Assembly: GCF_000235605.1 (NCBI RefSeq)
Contig: NC_016584.1
Location: forward strand, 5,333,151 to 5,397,150
Length of the DNA stretch: 64,000 bases
Origin: Desulfosporosinus orientis DSM 765
GTDB lineage: Bacteria > Bacillota > Desulfitobacteriia > Desulfitobacteriales > Desulfitobacteriaceae
Direction of reading: 5' to 3'
The position numbers and the translations under genes were made by a program. Within the stretch, counting starts at the first letter, position 1. Each line of letters opens with the position of its first letter. Below the pieces are notes generated by a model, which worked only from the letters and a program-made list of their open reading frames with translations, did not search any database and was not told where the DNA came from. Positions 8,405-17,262 of this stretch are shown in pieces.

Positions 8405-9100
8405 TTAACTAATCCTATCCCCTATCCCCTGATTCTTGGTATAAATCAATACCGCCTCTAAGCGAGATTTTGCGTCTAACTTTGACAAGATATTGCTGAC
8501 ATGGAAATCCACTGTGCGGTTTTTAATCTCCAAGGCAGCAGCGATTTCTTTATTGCGCAAGCCCTGGGCAATCAATTCGATGATTTCTTGTTCCTTTGGA
8601 GTCAGAAGTGTCCCGGAGATTTTTTTTGACTCTATAGTATTCGTTCTCATCTCTTCGCCAACAATCACAGATCTAAGATAGGGGGCCATGTTTTGGGAAA
8701 AATAGCACTGACCGCTGCTCCTTGAGACCTGCAATATTGCCGCTGTCATTTCACTTTTTGTACAGTCTTTAAGCAGAAAGCCATTAGCACCTTTATTTAA
8801 GGAGGCATTAACATACCCCTCCGGGCTTTGTCCCGTAAGCATAATAATCTTAACCTGGGGAGCTATCCCTTTAATTTTTTCGATCAAATCCGTTCCGCTG
8901 AAATCCGGCAGATTAATATCCAGTAATACCACGTCCGGATATTTTGTCTTTACCAGTTTTAAACAGTCGCTGCCATTCTTAGCCGTTCCCACGACAGAGA
9001 TATAGGGCTCAGACGATAGCAATGATACAGTACCTTCCGCAAAGAGTGTATGGTCATCTACTACTACAACTCTTATGGTCTTCTCCAAACTAGCAACCAT
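8405..9100 (-). CDS. comA: NarL/FixJ-family response regulator, ComA-like
   Basis: A 231-aa two-component regulator. The receiver domain has the acidic pair D15-D16, the phospho-acceptor D61 in DVVLLDINLP, T89 and K111. A LuxR-type helix-turn-helix fills about residues 165-225 (LLTPKEQEIIELIAQGLRNKEIA and RTVDFHVSNIL). AAGGAGG precedes the ATG. It is the last gene of an operon after a ComP-like kinase, ComQ-like prenyl transferase and ComX-like peptide gene, which is the reason for the ComA-like call; the receiver and HTH alone would only say NarL family. Three similar promoters nearby carry repeated palindromes that could be its sites. Confidence 0.9.
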   Translation of the reverse strand: MVASLEKTIRVVVVDDHTLFAEGTVSLLSSEPYISVVGTAKNGSDCLKLVKTKYPDVVLLDINLPDFSGTDLIEKIKGIAPQVKIIMLTGQSPEGYVNASLNKGANGFLLKDCTKSEMTAAILQVSRSSGQCYFSQNMAPYLRSVIVGEEMRTNTIESKKISGTLLTPKEQEIIELIAQGLRNKEIAAALEIKNRTVDFHVSNILSKLDAKSRLEAVLIYTKNQGIGDRIS

Positions 9101-9150
9101 AACTCTTCCTCCTTCGTTAATAAGCTCGCTATTTGTAAATCGATCACACT

Positions 9151-11493
9151 CTAAATCGGAACAGACGCCTTAAGGGTCACTCCCTGACCAATCTCAGAGG
9201 TGATAGAAAACTCCCCGCTCAAGCTTTCTATCCGTTCTTTCATGCCAATGATTCCGAAATGATAGCCCGTTAAGGACCAATCCCCTATCTCCTGGGGATC
9301 AAAACCTTTACCGAAATCATTCATGATCACTTCAATTTTCTGATTAACTAAGGAAATGGTGACATTGACTCTGGACGAACCAGAGTGTTTGATAACGTTA
9401 TTAATTCCTTCCTGCAAAAACCGAAAGGCAACCAGTTCAATATCCTCTTTAAAGCGGGCCTCTCTGCTCATTCCTATGACTTCCAGCACGATGACCAAAA
9501 GCTCCTTTTGCATTATTTGCTGGAACATGACCTCTACAGCAGGAATAAGACCCAAATCCCGCAAAGAAGATGGGCGTAAATTACTGCAAATTGAACGAAG
9601 TTCATAATTCAAATCCTCGATCATGTCCTGCATTACTGAGATGGCCTGAAAATTACTGCTTTCAGCCGGAAAACCGGTAATTAATTCTTTCATCCTCCGG
9701 TTTAGATCTAAGCCAATCTGTAATGAGCCGTCATGTATTTCCCTGGCCAGAACTTTCTTTTCTTCCTCAAGATTGCTAAACAATAAGCGATTGATGACTT
9801 CCAGCCCCTGGCTTCTTCGCTGGGTTTCCCGGGACTTTTTCTCCATGGCATTGATTTCTCTGGACAATTGCTTCACCACACGGATCACTTGGAGACGTCG
9901 ACCTAATTGATAACATACTGCAGTGAGCAACAGTACTTCATTGGCTTTGAATTTGATATAGGAATGGCGATGGCCCAGGAAGATTCCGCAGGTAAACTCT
10001 TCAGAAACAAAGGGTATGTACAATTCCGCAGGAAAATCGTCCGAAAAACAATGGATCGCCTGCCCTGTCTCTTTAGCCTTTCGGTAATAATCCTCCATGA
10101 CGGCTTGTTCTGTTGTCTTGCCGAGATATCGTCCTGCCGCACTTTTTGTGTACCACCCTTTCGGATCTTCCGCTATAACAAAGGCACCTTCCAACCCCAG
10201 TTGGCTCGCTAACTCTTCAGCGATTAAAGCTTCATTCAGCGAGGATGGATTTCCGTTCAATTCAACGCTCTTAGTTTCAATTCCACTACTCCCCTGAGTA
10301 AAAACGTACTTATCAGCGGCAAAATGTACGAAAGCTTTAAAAAGGTTAAAGATAACAATGGCCATCCCGGTTAACGAAAACCATAAAAGATAAGTCTCAA
10401 GTTTTAAATCCTTAACCACTCCTATGAGAAATAGAAAATAAGTAAAAAGCAGACATGTCAAAATGCCGGAAAGCAGAGAGATAACGAGGGAATCGAGAAA
10501 CATACGGCCATCGGGCAAGCTCTTATTTAGGACAACATAACTAAGGGTAATGGGAAAAATTACGATAAAAAGAGCACTAACCTTCGGATTAGCGATAAGC
10601 TGAACATCCAGAAGGATAGGAACCGCCGTAAGGATTACAAAGGGCAGCAAGCCCATGGCCAGACCCGCAAGGACAATGGCCGCCTGATTTTTTTCCGGCT
10701 TATCAGCGGGTAATCTAATCAGCCAAACTAAATTACCTAAAACTGCAGCAGTACCAATCAGCCCATTAGCGAGGGGGAGTTTTCTAATTTCAACAACCTC
10801 AATCACAACCCCCAAGCCATTTAAAACCAGGATCCCAGCTGTAAGTACTGAAATAAGGCCTAAGACCCCAATGATCAGTTGGTTTAAGCGATTAACCCTG
10901 TTCGTAAAGACAGAAATAAACTTCACTAAGAGGACGGGTACGAGGGAGAAACCAATTGCCTCTAATTCTCTCGCCAAGAACAAGCCACGACTGGAAACCG
11001 GGGCTAAGATTATGACTAAGCCGGCCAGCCAATTTAACCAGAACAGAGCATAAGCTTTGGCAAGGAAAGGCCGCTTAAAGACTGTAACCAGGCCTACCAG
11101 CCAAAAGATAACTCCTAACGCCGCCATGGGGAGTTCACTTAACAATGTATAGGTAAAAGGCGGATTCTCTATCCGGACCACTCTCATAGGCATTTCAGGG
11201 CTTTTTACCGTAAGGGTTGAAGCTCCTTCTGCCTCCCCCCACTTATTAGTGGACGGATACTTGCCCGGGTCGTCGTTATTAATTTTTATCACCATATCCC
11301 CTTCACGAATTCCCAAGCGATAGCCCTCGCCATGAGGATCACTAAACTTGACGATCCAGTTTCCGGCATTACTTTTAAGGCTTAGGCCTACATAGGGTTG
11401 ATTGAAGAGAATAGCAACATAGACAAGACAAACGATAATAAAGGCGACATTAGCAGTTCGAAGTGCTAGCCGCCTAAACATTTTATCCAACAA
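9151..11493 (-). CDS. comP: ComP-like membrane sensor histidine kinase
   Basis: A 780-aa kinase, close to the length of Bacillus ComP. One N-terminal membrane helix is followed by an extracytoplasmic PDZ-like stretch (GYRLGIREGDMVIKIN), the same feature seen near the ComP N-terminus (GQFVGLRQGDIILKIN). About seven to eight more membrane helices cover residues 118-375. The cytoplasmic part has a HisKA_3 box REIHDGSLQ with the phospho-acceptor His at 587, the N-box EGINNVIKHS, and GKGFD and GIIGMKERI of the ATPase domain. The gene starts with TTG at 11493, or ATG at 11481, and overlaps the ComQ-like stop. It is the predicted receptor for the prenylated peptide. Confidence 0.9.
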   Translation of the reverse strand: MLDKMFRRLALRTANVAFIIVCLVYVAILFNQPYVGLSLKSNAGNWIVKFSDPHGEGYRLGIREGDMVIKINNDDPGKYPSTNKWGEAEGASTLTVKSPEMPMRVVRIENPPFTYTLLSELPMAALGVIFWLVGLVTVFKRPFLAKAYALFWLNWLAGLVIILAPVSSRGLFLARELEAIGFSLVPVLLVKFISVFTNRVNRLNQLIIGVLGLISVLTAGILVLNGLGVVIEVVEIRKLPLANGLIGTAAVLGNLVWLIRLPADKPEKNQAAIVLAGLAMGLLPFVILTAVPILLDVQLIANPKVSALFIVIFPITLSYVVLNKSLPDGRMFLDSLVISLLSGILTCLLFTYFLFLIGVVKDLKLETYLLWFSLTGMAIVIFNLFKAFVHFAADKYVFTQGSSGIETKSVELNGNPSSLNEALIAEELASQLGLEGAFVIAEDPKGWYTKSAAGRYLGKTTEQAVMEDYYRKAKETGQAIHCFSDDFPAELYIPFVSEEFTCGIFLGHRHSYIKFKANEVLLLTAVCYQLGRRLQVIRVVKQLSREINAMEKKSRETQRRSQGLEVINRLLFSNLEEEKKVLAREIHDGSLQIGLDLNRRMKELITGFPAESSNFQAISVMQDMIEDLNYELRSICSNLRPSSLRDLGLIPAVEVMFQQIMQKELLVIVLEVIGMSREARFKEDIELVAFRFLQEGINNVIKHSGSSRVNVTISLVNQKIEVIMNDFGKGFDPQEIGDWSLTGYHFGIIGMKERIESLSGEFSITSEIGQGVTLKASVPI

Positions 11494-12424
11494 GCTGAAT
11501 CAACTTCTCTTTTCTTTTTTCCGGAATTGGCATTCCCTTTAAAATATCCAGTGCACGCTGCTTATACATCTCGTGAATTGCTGAACAATAATGAACAGTC
11601 CCCTCATTGACCACCAATTCTCTTAACTGTTCTTTTTCATGGGGCCCGAATTCAGCTAAACCTTTACTTGCCAAAGTACTAAGATACTTTAACTCTTCAG
11701 CTTCTATCTCATTAAGCACATTGAGAAGATAAACAAAAGGAAGAGTTTTCCTGCCTTTAACGAAATCACTTTTAGTTTCTAAATTCAGGAAGTCGTCGAG
11801 GTCATTTTTGATTTGACTCATGATCCCTAAACACGTGCCGAATTGTTCTAACTCCGAAACAAGGGTTTGCTCTGCTCCTCCTAAGATCGCCCCAATTTTA
11901 CAAGCGCCGGCCATTAAGCCAGCGGATTTTTTATTAATAACCTCAAAATATTCGACAAAGGTAATTTTATCCTTACTGTCATTCAGAAACTCATTAAATT
12001 GCCCATCACAGGCTTGCAACCCAATCTGGTTAAGAACCTTGCTTACTTCCTCGAAATACCTGGGATTAGATAGAACCGAAAGGGCCTGGTAGCTGAGAAC
12101 CAGGATACAAGTAGCTAAATTAATGGCTTGGGCAGGAGGAACTTTACGCCAGGGCAGACTGTTGTTATCCTGATCTTGAATATCGTCCAAAATATCCGCT
12201 GCCAAGGCATAAAGTTCCATAGCGACAGCTCCGGGCAGTCCTTCTTCTAAGACTCCCCCAGTGCTGTCGCAAGTTATTAGGGTTAATTGGGCCCAGCCAT
12301 ACCTGCCCTTGCTTCGAAAACCGGCATCAAGCCACTGTTGGATGGTGCTTACCACACCCTCGCTAAGCCCTGAACCCTTCAAAAGCAGTTCTATTTCCTT
12401 CGTAATATTTCCGTCCATATTCAT
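11483..12424 (-). CDS. comQ: ComQ-like isoprenyl transferase (polyprenyl synthetase family)
   Basis: A 313-aa polyprenyl-synthetase-fold protein. The first Asp-rich motif is ADILDDIQDQD (D80, D81, D84, D86) and the second is IKNDLDDFL near residues 204-212. Generic farnesyl- or geranyl-diphosphate synthases sit in isoprenoid loci. This one lies between a tiny gene encoding a peptide with a C-terminal Trp and a ComP-like kinase, which is the context of ComQ, the enzyme that prenylates and helps release ComX. Start ATG 12424, or ATG 12418; the AAGGGG site overlaps the preceding stop codon. A housekeeping prenyl synthase is the alternative. Confidence 0.85.
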   Translation of the reverse strand: MNMDGNITKEIELLLKGSGLSEGVVSTIQQWLDAGFRSKGRYGWAQLTLITCDSTGGVLEEGLPGAVAMELYALAADILDDIQDQDNNSLPWRKVPPAQAINLATCILVLSYQALSVLSNPRYFEEVSKVLNQIGLQACDGQFNEFLNDSKDKITFVEYFEVINKKSAGLMAGACKIGAILGGAEQTLVSELEQFGTCLGIMSQIKNDLDDFLNLETKSDFVKGRKTLPFVYLLNVLNEIEAEELKYLSTLASKGLAEFGPHEKEQLRELVVNEGTVHYCSAIHEMYKQRALDILKGMPIPEKRKEKLIQLVG

Positions 12425-12443
12425 GGTCTGACTTTGGCCCCTT

Positions 12444-12644
12444 TTATACCCAATAGAGAGTCGGTTTCATGATAGCTGCTGCAGAATGACCCAACAATTG
12501 TTCTTGGCAGAACACTTTGGCTATGGCGTTCAATTCGCTGTTCGTCATTGCGCGGTTAGATTTTATCTGAGGTATTTCTAATGAGCTGCGGTTTGAGTTT
12601 TTCGCTAATTCGTGAACTAATTCAGCAATGTTGTCAAAGTTCAT
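12444..12644 (-). CDS. comX: ComX-like quorum-sensing pheromone precursor (66 aa)
   Basis: A 66-aa peptide with AAGGGG eight bases before its ATG. It has no signal peptide or membrane segment. The C-terminus is MKPTLYWV, with Trp at position 65. In Bacillus ComX a Trp within a few residues of the C-terminus is prenylated by ComQ, and the active pheromone is the C-terminal piece. The gene lies 19 bases upstream of the ComQ-like gene, giving the order X-Q-P-A instead of the Bacillus Q-X-P-A. ComX proteins diverge rapidly, so lack of further similarity is expected. The call rests on size, the Trp position and context. Confidence 0.75.
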   Translation of the reverse strand: MNFDNIAELVHELAKNSNRSSLEIPQIKSNRAMTNSELNAIAKVFCQEQLLGHSAAAIMKPTLYWV

Positions 12645-12786
12645 TTATATTGCCCCTTTCTTCTAAATAAGTTTGACACCTCTTCCTAGATTCCTCCTAT
12701 TTCGGGAAATATTACGAAAATCTACACATTTGCTAGTGATCCGGTCCACTCATTATCTAAAGATCAGCCGTCTTATGCTGTTTCCT

Positions 12787-13467
12787 TTACATATCCTTCG
12801 CAGAGTTATAATAGTTGTAATAGTAATATTCATGGCTATTCATGCCTACTTTATTGAGAACCGCCCCGAGAATCTTAATCTCCAACTTATCCAGCAGTCC
12901 CTTGGCTTTTTGCGCATAACCCTTGTCCACTTCCCCTGAGGCTAACACCAGGATGACTCCATCCACTTCCTGGGCAAGAATTAAGGCATCTGTAACTGCA
13001 ATCACGGGAGGAGTATCAATGAGGACCATGTCAAATTCCCCACCGGCTCCCTCCAGCAAGTGTTCCATTCCTTTGGATCCGAGCAGCTCTGCAGGATTGG
13101 GAGGAACAGGACCTGCCGGGAGAACCCGGACACTTGGCACAGCCGTATCCCGGATATATCCTCCATAGTCTCCATCCTCAACCAGGTAAATGGATAACCC
13201 CACTCTATTATCCAAGCCGAATAGTTTATGCTGGGTGGGATTCCGTAAATCAGCGTCAATAATCAGCACAGATTTTCCGGATTGAGCCATACTAACCGCC
13301 AGATTAGCCACTGTATGAGATTTCCCCTCCCCAGGACCTGAACTCGTCACCACTATTTTTTGAGTGTTTGAATCCACATTCGTAAACTGAACATTCGTTC
13401 TAAGGGTCCGATAGGCCTCTGAGATTGGAGATTTTGTTTTCTCAAAGGTGATTAACGAATAGACCAA
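12787..13467 (-). CDS. Capsular/exopolysaccharide BY-kinase (CpsD/EpsB-like)
   Basis: A 226-aa bacterial tyrosine kinase. Walker A SSGPGEGKSHTVAN, Walker A' LIIDADLRNPTQH and Walker B VLIDTPPV are all present. The C-terminus carries the autophosphorylated tyrosine cluster HEYYYYNYYN. It controls chain length and export together with its membrane activator, encoded just upstream. The start is TTG at 13467 with GAGGGG nine bases upstream, and it overlaps the activator gene by 26 bases. A second complete pair sits at 56646-58064. The ComX-like gene follows after 142 bases. Confidence 0.93.
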   Translation of the reverse strand: MVYSLITFEKTKSPISEAYRTLRTNVQFTNVDSNTQKIVVTSSGPGEGKSHTVANLAVSMAQSGKSVLIIDADLRNPTQHKLFGLDNRVGLSIYLVEDGDYGGYIRDTAVPSVRVLPAGPVPPNPAELLGSKGMEHLLEGAGGEFDMVLIDTPPVIAVTDALILAQEVDGVILVLASGEVDKGYAQKAKGLLDKLEIKILGAVLNKVGMNSHEYYYYNYYNSAKDM

Positions 13468-14182
13468 TTAAACCGTCCCCTCTTGCCCTTATTTTTTTCA
13501 CTCCGTAATCCGGAATGATTCCCAGTACCGGAATCCCTAAAAGCTTCTCAACATCACCGGAGGTCTTAACCGTGTTGTCCAAATATTCCAGCAGGAAGAC
13601 CAGGCCAAAAGACGCTATAAGACCCGCAACAAAGGCAATCAGTATGTTCAGCAATTGATTAGGTTTAACAGGCTTGGCTGGGACCACTGCAGTATCCACA
13701 ACGCTGACACTGTCTACTTTTTTAATATCAATGACCGCTTTCGAAAATTCCTGCGCCATAGTGTTGGCTATGGCAGCTGCCTGCTCAGGGCTGGTATTCC
13801 TCACCCGGATTTCCAAAATTTCTGTAGCCTTCACCGGATTTATGGAGATCATAGGATCGAGTCCTTCAACTGTCAACTCTAAGTTTAGCTCCTTGATCAC
13901 TTTTTCTTCGACAGTGCGGCTCTGGGCGATCAGGGCATAGGTTTTGGCAAGCTGCTGGTTCGCCAGAAGCACATTATTATCCAGGATTTTCGCCGCCTCT
14001 TGGCCGGGCTCCGCAGCTTTCTTCCCCACGATCAGCGTAGTTGAAGCTTGATAAACCGGTTTTAGGACAAAGAAACTAATCACTCCACTGGTGAGTGCCG
14101 CGATGAGGGGCAAAGCCACCACGATAATCCATCGCCTGCGCAGCATATCCCAATACTGCTTTAAATCTAGCTTTTCTTCCAT
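13442..14182 (-). CDS. Wzz/CpsC-type chain-length determinant, BY-kinase activator
   Basis: A 246-aa membrane protein with the Wzz topology: an N-terminal cytoplasmic stretch LKQYWDMLRRRW, a first membrane helix near residues 19-40, an extracytoplasmic domain, and a second helix near residues 178-200 that includes the PVKPNQLLN proline-rich motif. The cytoplasmic tail after the second helix is where such proteins activate their kinase. AGGAGG lies before the ATG. It differs from its paralogue at 57366-58064 mainly at the C-terminus. Confidence 0.92.
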   Translation of the reverse strand: MEEKLDLKQYWDMLRRRWIIVVALPLIAALTSGVISFFVLKPVYQASTTLIVGKKAAEPGQEAAKILDNNVLLANQQLAKTYALIAQSRTVEEKVIKELNLELTVEGLDPMISINPVKATEILEIRVRNTSPEQAAAIANTMAQEFSKAVIDIKKVDSVSVVDTAVVPAKPVKPNQLLNILIAFVAGLIASFGLVFLLEYLDNTVKTSGDVEKLLGIPVLGIIPDYGVKKIRARGDGLIGLFVNHL

Positions 14183-14255
14183 GTCATCCTCCTAGTCAGT
14201 CCCGCAAACCTTAGAAAACTTGGCAGGCGCAGGCGGCCGCCATAGTTGCATTTAG

Positions 14256-14292
14256 TGCAAAAAAGCAGAGAGCTGGAATCCCCAACTCTCCG
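14256..14292 (-). terminator. Terminator after the secreted Ig-like protein gene
   Basis: Stem GAGAGTTGG / CCAGCTCTC (one mismatch, five-base loop) followed on the minus strand by TGCTTTTTTGC. It lies between the Ig-like protein gene and the CpsC-like gene. The stem is modest, so partial read-through into the kinase and quorum-sensing genes is possible. Confidence 0.65.
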
Positions 14293-14351
14293 TATAATCC
14301 GATATGTCTCCCGCAGCCGGCAAATGCAGTACCTGCGGTGAGGCCATCAAA

Positions 14352-15479
14352 TTATTTTACAGTCACTGCGATCCTAATTAATTCGTTCTCTTCTACTTGT
14401 AAATCATTCATCCTATAGGCAGTAATGAATGTTGTTCCTTTTGTTCTGCCGGCTTTAATAGAAGAGCCGTCCTCAGCAACCGTGGCAATGGCCGGATTAT
14501 CACTTTTCCAAGCAAGCCAGCCGGCAATATCTAAGGCCCCAGTATCTATTCCTTTTACAGAAAGAGCAAGTTTAAGTTTGTTATCACTTTTCTTCAGGGT
14601 CAGTGGCGTCCAGGGATCACAGGTCTTTCCATTGATTTTGCATTGGATCTGAGAGCGGATAACGGACATTGCCACAGCTTTTTGAGCGGCATTCCCCGGG
14701 TCAATAACCGCCCCTACCTGTTCTTGGGTTTCAACAAGCAACTCGATATTCCAGTCAATATCGGCCAGCTTTTGATTAAAAACGTAATACTTACTATTTT
14801 TACCATCGGTAAGATCGTGCAAAGCTGTTTTCAGTAATCCAACCAATTTATCCTTGATTAGTGTATCCGTGATTTCGATATTCGAACCTCCAAGGATTGC
14901 CATCAATTCTAAGGGATTTTGTTTAACCTCTTTTTTAATGTCTTTTTGCAGCTCATCATTTGTAGCCAGTATAAAACTATAGAGTAATTCAATGTTAAAG
15001 TCATCTCCGAAAAGCGTCCTAAATGTTCTCCCATTCTCCGCTTTAAACTTTAGGAGGGCACTTTCCATAGCATCGTTGTCATAGGAATACTGGATCTCCT
15101 GAAGATCCAGCAGGGATTTTATGATTGCTGCTTTGGCCTCCTCTCTCGTATCACCGATGGCTGCGAATCTTGCCACCACCTTATCCGTCAAAAGCCCATC
15201 GACGGCACTGCTCAATGTCCCATCTTGCCCTGCAATCACTAAGTTTGCTCTGGCTTCACGCAAGGCATCTATTTCACTGGGATTAATATAGCCCCGGTAG
15301 GACATCATTTCAGTTACAACTTCCTGAAGAGTTGCTCCATGCCCATTTGACATTCCTGTACCCGTAACTGCGTAGGTGAGAGTTGGGGCTGTACCCTCAG
15401 CCAAGACATTAAAGGGAATCATCGTAAGTACCATACTCGCAATAGCTAAGGATGCTAAAACTTTTTTTGTTTTTTTCAT
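14352..15479 (-). CDS. Secreted protein with C-terminal Ig-like (BIG2-type) domain
   Basis: A 375-aa exported protein. It has a signal peptide (MKKTKKVLASLAIASMVL, cleavage near FNVLAEG). The helical, acidic middle (about residues 45-270) resembles nothing I can name. The last 80 residues read like a bacterial Ig-like domain (WKSDNPAIATV, then SIKAGRTKGTTFITAY). GAGAGGAGA lies upstream of the ATG. Its promoter (15558-15635) shares layout with those of the glycan operon and the 18849 operon, so all three are probably co-regulated. It may be a matrix or surface protein; the function is unknown. Confidence 0.85.
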   Translation of the reverse strand: MKKTKKVLASLAIASMVLTMIPFNVLAEGTAPTLTYAVTGTGMSNGHGATLQEVVTEMMSYRGYINPSEIDALREARANLVIAGQDGTLSSAVDGLLTDKVVARFAAIGDTREEAKAAIIKSLLDLQEIQYSYDNDAMESALLKFKAENGRTFRTLFGDDFNIELLYSFILATNDELQKDIKKEVKQNPLELMAILGGSNIEITDTLIKDKLVGLLKTALHDLTDGKNSKYYVFNQKLADIDWNIELLVETQEQVGAVIDPGNAAQKAVAMSVIRSQIQCKINGKTCDPWTPLTLKKSDNKLKLALSVKGIDTGALDIAGWLAWKSDNPAIATVAEDGSSIKAGRTKGTTFITAYRMNDLQVEENELIRIAVTVK

Positions 15480-15557
15480 AAACTGATGTCTCCTCTCAAC
15501 ATTTTGAAGATTATCCCTTACTATTTATTCAACTTAAACTGCATTGTTTTAAAATTC

Positions 15558-15635
15558 ATTATAAGATTGACCCGATCTTTTCACATCCGTATAAACTACA
15601 GGGAAATAAAAAAAGAACCTGGTGGTTCCTACAGG
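15558..15635 (-). promoter_or_regulatory. Activator-type promoter of the Ig-like protein gene (regulon copy 2)
   Basis: On the minus strand: a distal box CCTGTAGGAACCACCAGG (15618-15635), a proximal box CCTGTAGTTTATACGG (15587-15602), 23 bases, then TATAAT (15558-15563). Box sequences and the 23-base spacing match the copy at 8228. The would-be -35 hexamer is poor, which is typical where an activator is needed. The promoter lies in the divergent region shared with the subtilase gene. Confidence 0.75.
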
Positions 15636-15780
15636 TATAACTATATTTTTACTCATATTTAACACTAAAGTTGCCGTAAATAGTTCTCTTTTTTTATTTA
15701 AAGTATTCCAATTAACCCTGCATCGTTATAAGATGCAGGAAAGACTACTTCATATTAATTTTAGAAGGGAGTACAAACCA

Positions 15781-17262
15781 TTGTATAAAAAGTTTCTTGG
15801 CTTGGTCGTGGCAATAAGCCTGATCACGACGACGTTCCTTACTCCAGCTGGAGCAGCTCCGGCCAAAAAAACCTTCACCATTGCTTTCCGGCAGGAAATT
15901 CCCTCTGACTATGATCTGATAATTTCCAAAGCCGGAGGCCAGGTACTTAGGGTATTGCCTGAGGTGTCAGGACTTGAGGTACAGTCCGATAACCCCTGCT
16001 TTTTAGATAATCTTAAAATGGTTAAGGAAATCCAAGCCGCAGATGCTGCCTTAACTTTATCATTAAATAATCAGGAACTAAACCCAGTCGCTGCTCAGGG
16101 TCAGCCTGTTACAGATATTCCCCAAGGGGATCAAATCCATAGCTACTGGGACTATCAATGGGATATTCAGCGGGTTACACACAACGGAGATTCTTACGCA
16201 CTGGAGACCGGCGGGGTGGAAAACCTTAACGGAACAGTCATCCACAAGGCCACTGTCGGGATCATTGACTCCGGGATTGATCTTAACCATCCGGATCTGA
16301 AGTCGAATATTATTGGCGGGCAGAACTTTGTACCGGCGGGTGCGGAGGGAGACCCCACCGAAACCGGTGATCCCAATGACTATAGGGATCGCCTCGGGCA
16401 CGGTACACACATTGCCGGTCTTATTGCAGCTAATGGCAAACTGAAAGGGATTGGCCCCAATTTAGGAATCCGTGCTTATCGGATCTTCTCTGCCAGCGGG
16501 AACACGTCAACCGGCCAAATCATTGAGGCTATCCTCCAAGGGACTAAAGACAAAGTAGACGTCATCAATATGTCCGTCGGCGGCTTCGATTGTATCTCTC
16601 GTTATACTTACCTGGATGAGAAAAATGCTTATCATGACGTTACCGATGCACTTTTGTACAGGCGAGCCATTCAATACGCTGTCGCTCATAATGTCACCGT
16701 GGTTGTGGCAGCCGGAAATGAGTCTCTTAACTTAAACAACCCAAGGGAAATCACAAATTACCTGAACCAAACCTACGGCTATTTAGGACTCCAGTATAAA
16801 GGCGCATCTCGCCAAATCCCGGGACAGATCCCGGGAGTTATTACCGTATCATCTTCCAACCAATGGTCTAAGGATAAAATCGCCTTCTACTCTAATTACG
16901 GATCCCGCTCCATCGATGTAGCCGCCCCCGGCGGTGATAATGGGCCTATCTATGACCAAACCGGTGATCTCAGCCTGCAGGACTTCCACTACCACACCCT
17001 CAGCACCTACCCCACTTACCTCGAGCCCTATTACACCTCAAATCTTCGGGGCTACGCTCTGCTGCAAGGTACCTCCATGGCTGCACCGAAAGTTGCTGGG
17101 ATTGCCGGAGTCATTAAAGCCCATAATCCGGAATTAACCCCAGCCCAAGTGACTGCCTTGATTCAACAAACAGCGGTGGATTTAGGTAAACCCGGAACCG
17201 ATGCTCTCTTTGGCGCAGGCGAAGCCAATATTTACACTGCCTTAACAGGACGGCGCCGGTAA
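15781..17262 (+). CDS. Secreted subtilisin-like serine protease (S8 family)
   Basis: A 493-aa subtilase. The catalytic triad is Asp163 (GIIDSGID), His207 (GHGTH) and Ser432 (GTSMAAPKVAG), with the oxyanion Asn313 in AAGNES. A signal peptide (ending near LTPAGA) and an inhibitor-I9-like propeptide (about residues 30-110) precede the catalytic domain. The frame is open back to GTG 15622, but that start lies inside a regulatory box and has no ribosome site. TTG 15781 has AAGGGAG nine bases upstream and gives a clean signal peptide. It is divergent from the Ig-like protein gene. It could process surface or pheromone peptides, but nothing in the sequence shows this. Confidence 0.9.
   Translation: MYKKFLGLVVAISLITTTFLTPAGAAPAKKTFTIAFRQEIPSDYDLIISKAGGQVLRVLPEVSGLEVQSDNPCFLDNLKMVKEIQAADAALTLSLNNQELNPVAAQGQPVTDIPQGDQIHSYWDYQWDIQRVTHNGDSYALETGGVENLNGTVIHKATVGIIDSGIDLNHPDLKSNIIGGQNFVPAGAEGDPTETGDPNDYRDRLGHGTHIAGLIAANGKLKGIGPNLGIRAYRIFSASGNTSTGQIIEAILQGTKDKVDVINMSVGGFDCISRYTYLDEKNAYHDVTDALLYRRAIQYAVAHNVTVVVAAGNESLNLNNPREITNYLNQTYGYLGLQYKGASRQIPGQIPGVITVSSSNQWSKDKIAFYSNYGSRSIDVAAPGGDNGPIYDQTGDLSLQDFHYHTLSTYPTYLEPYYTSNLRGYALLQGTSMAAPKVAGIAGVIKAHNPELTPAQVTALIQQTAVDLGKPGTDALFGAGEANIYTALTGRRR

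Noticed and set aside
11483-12424. Calling the prenyl synthetase a housekeeping IspA/HepT enzyme
   Set aside because: No isoprenoid genes are nearby, and it is flanked by a Trp-ending mini-gene and a ComP-like kinase; still listed as the alternative.
15622-15780. N-terminal 53-codon extension of the subtilase from GTG 15622
   Set aside because: It lies inside the regulatory box of the divergent promoter, has no ribosome site and puts the signal peptide internally; TTG 15781 has AAGGGAG at good spacing.
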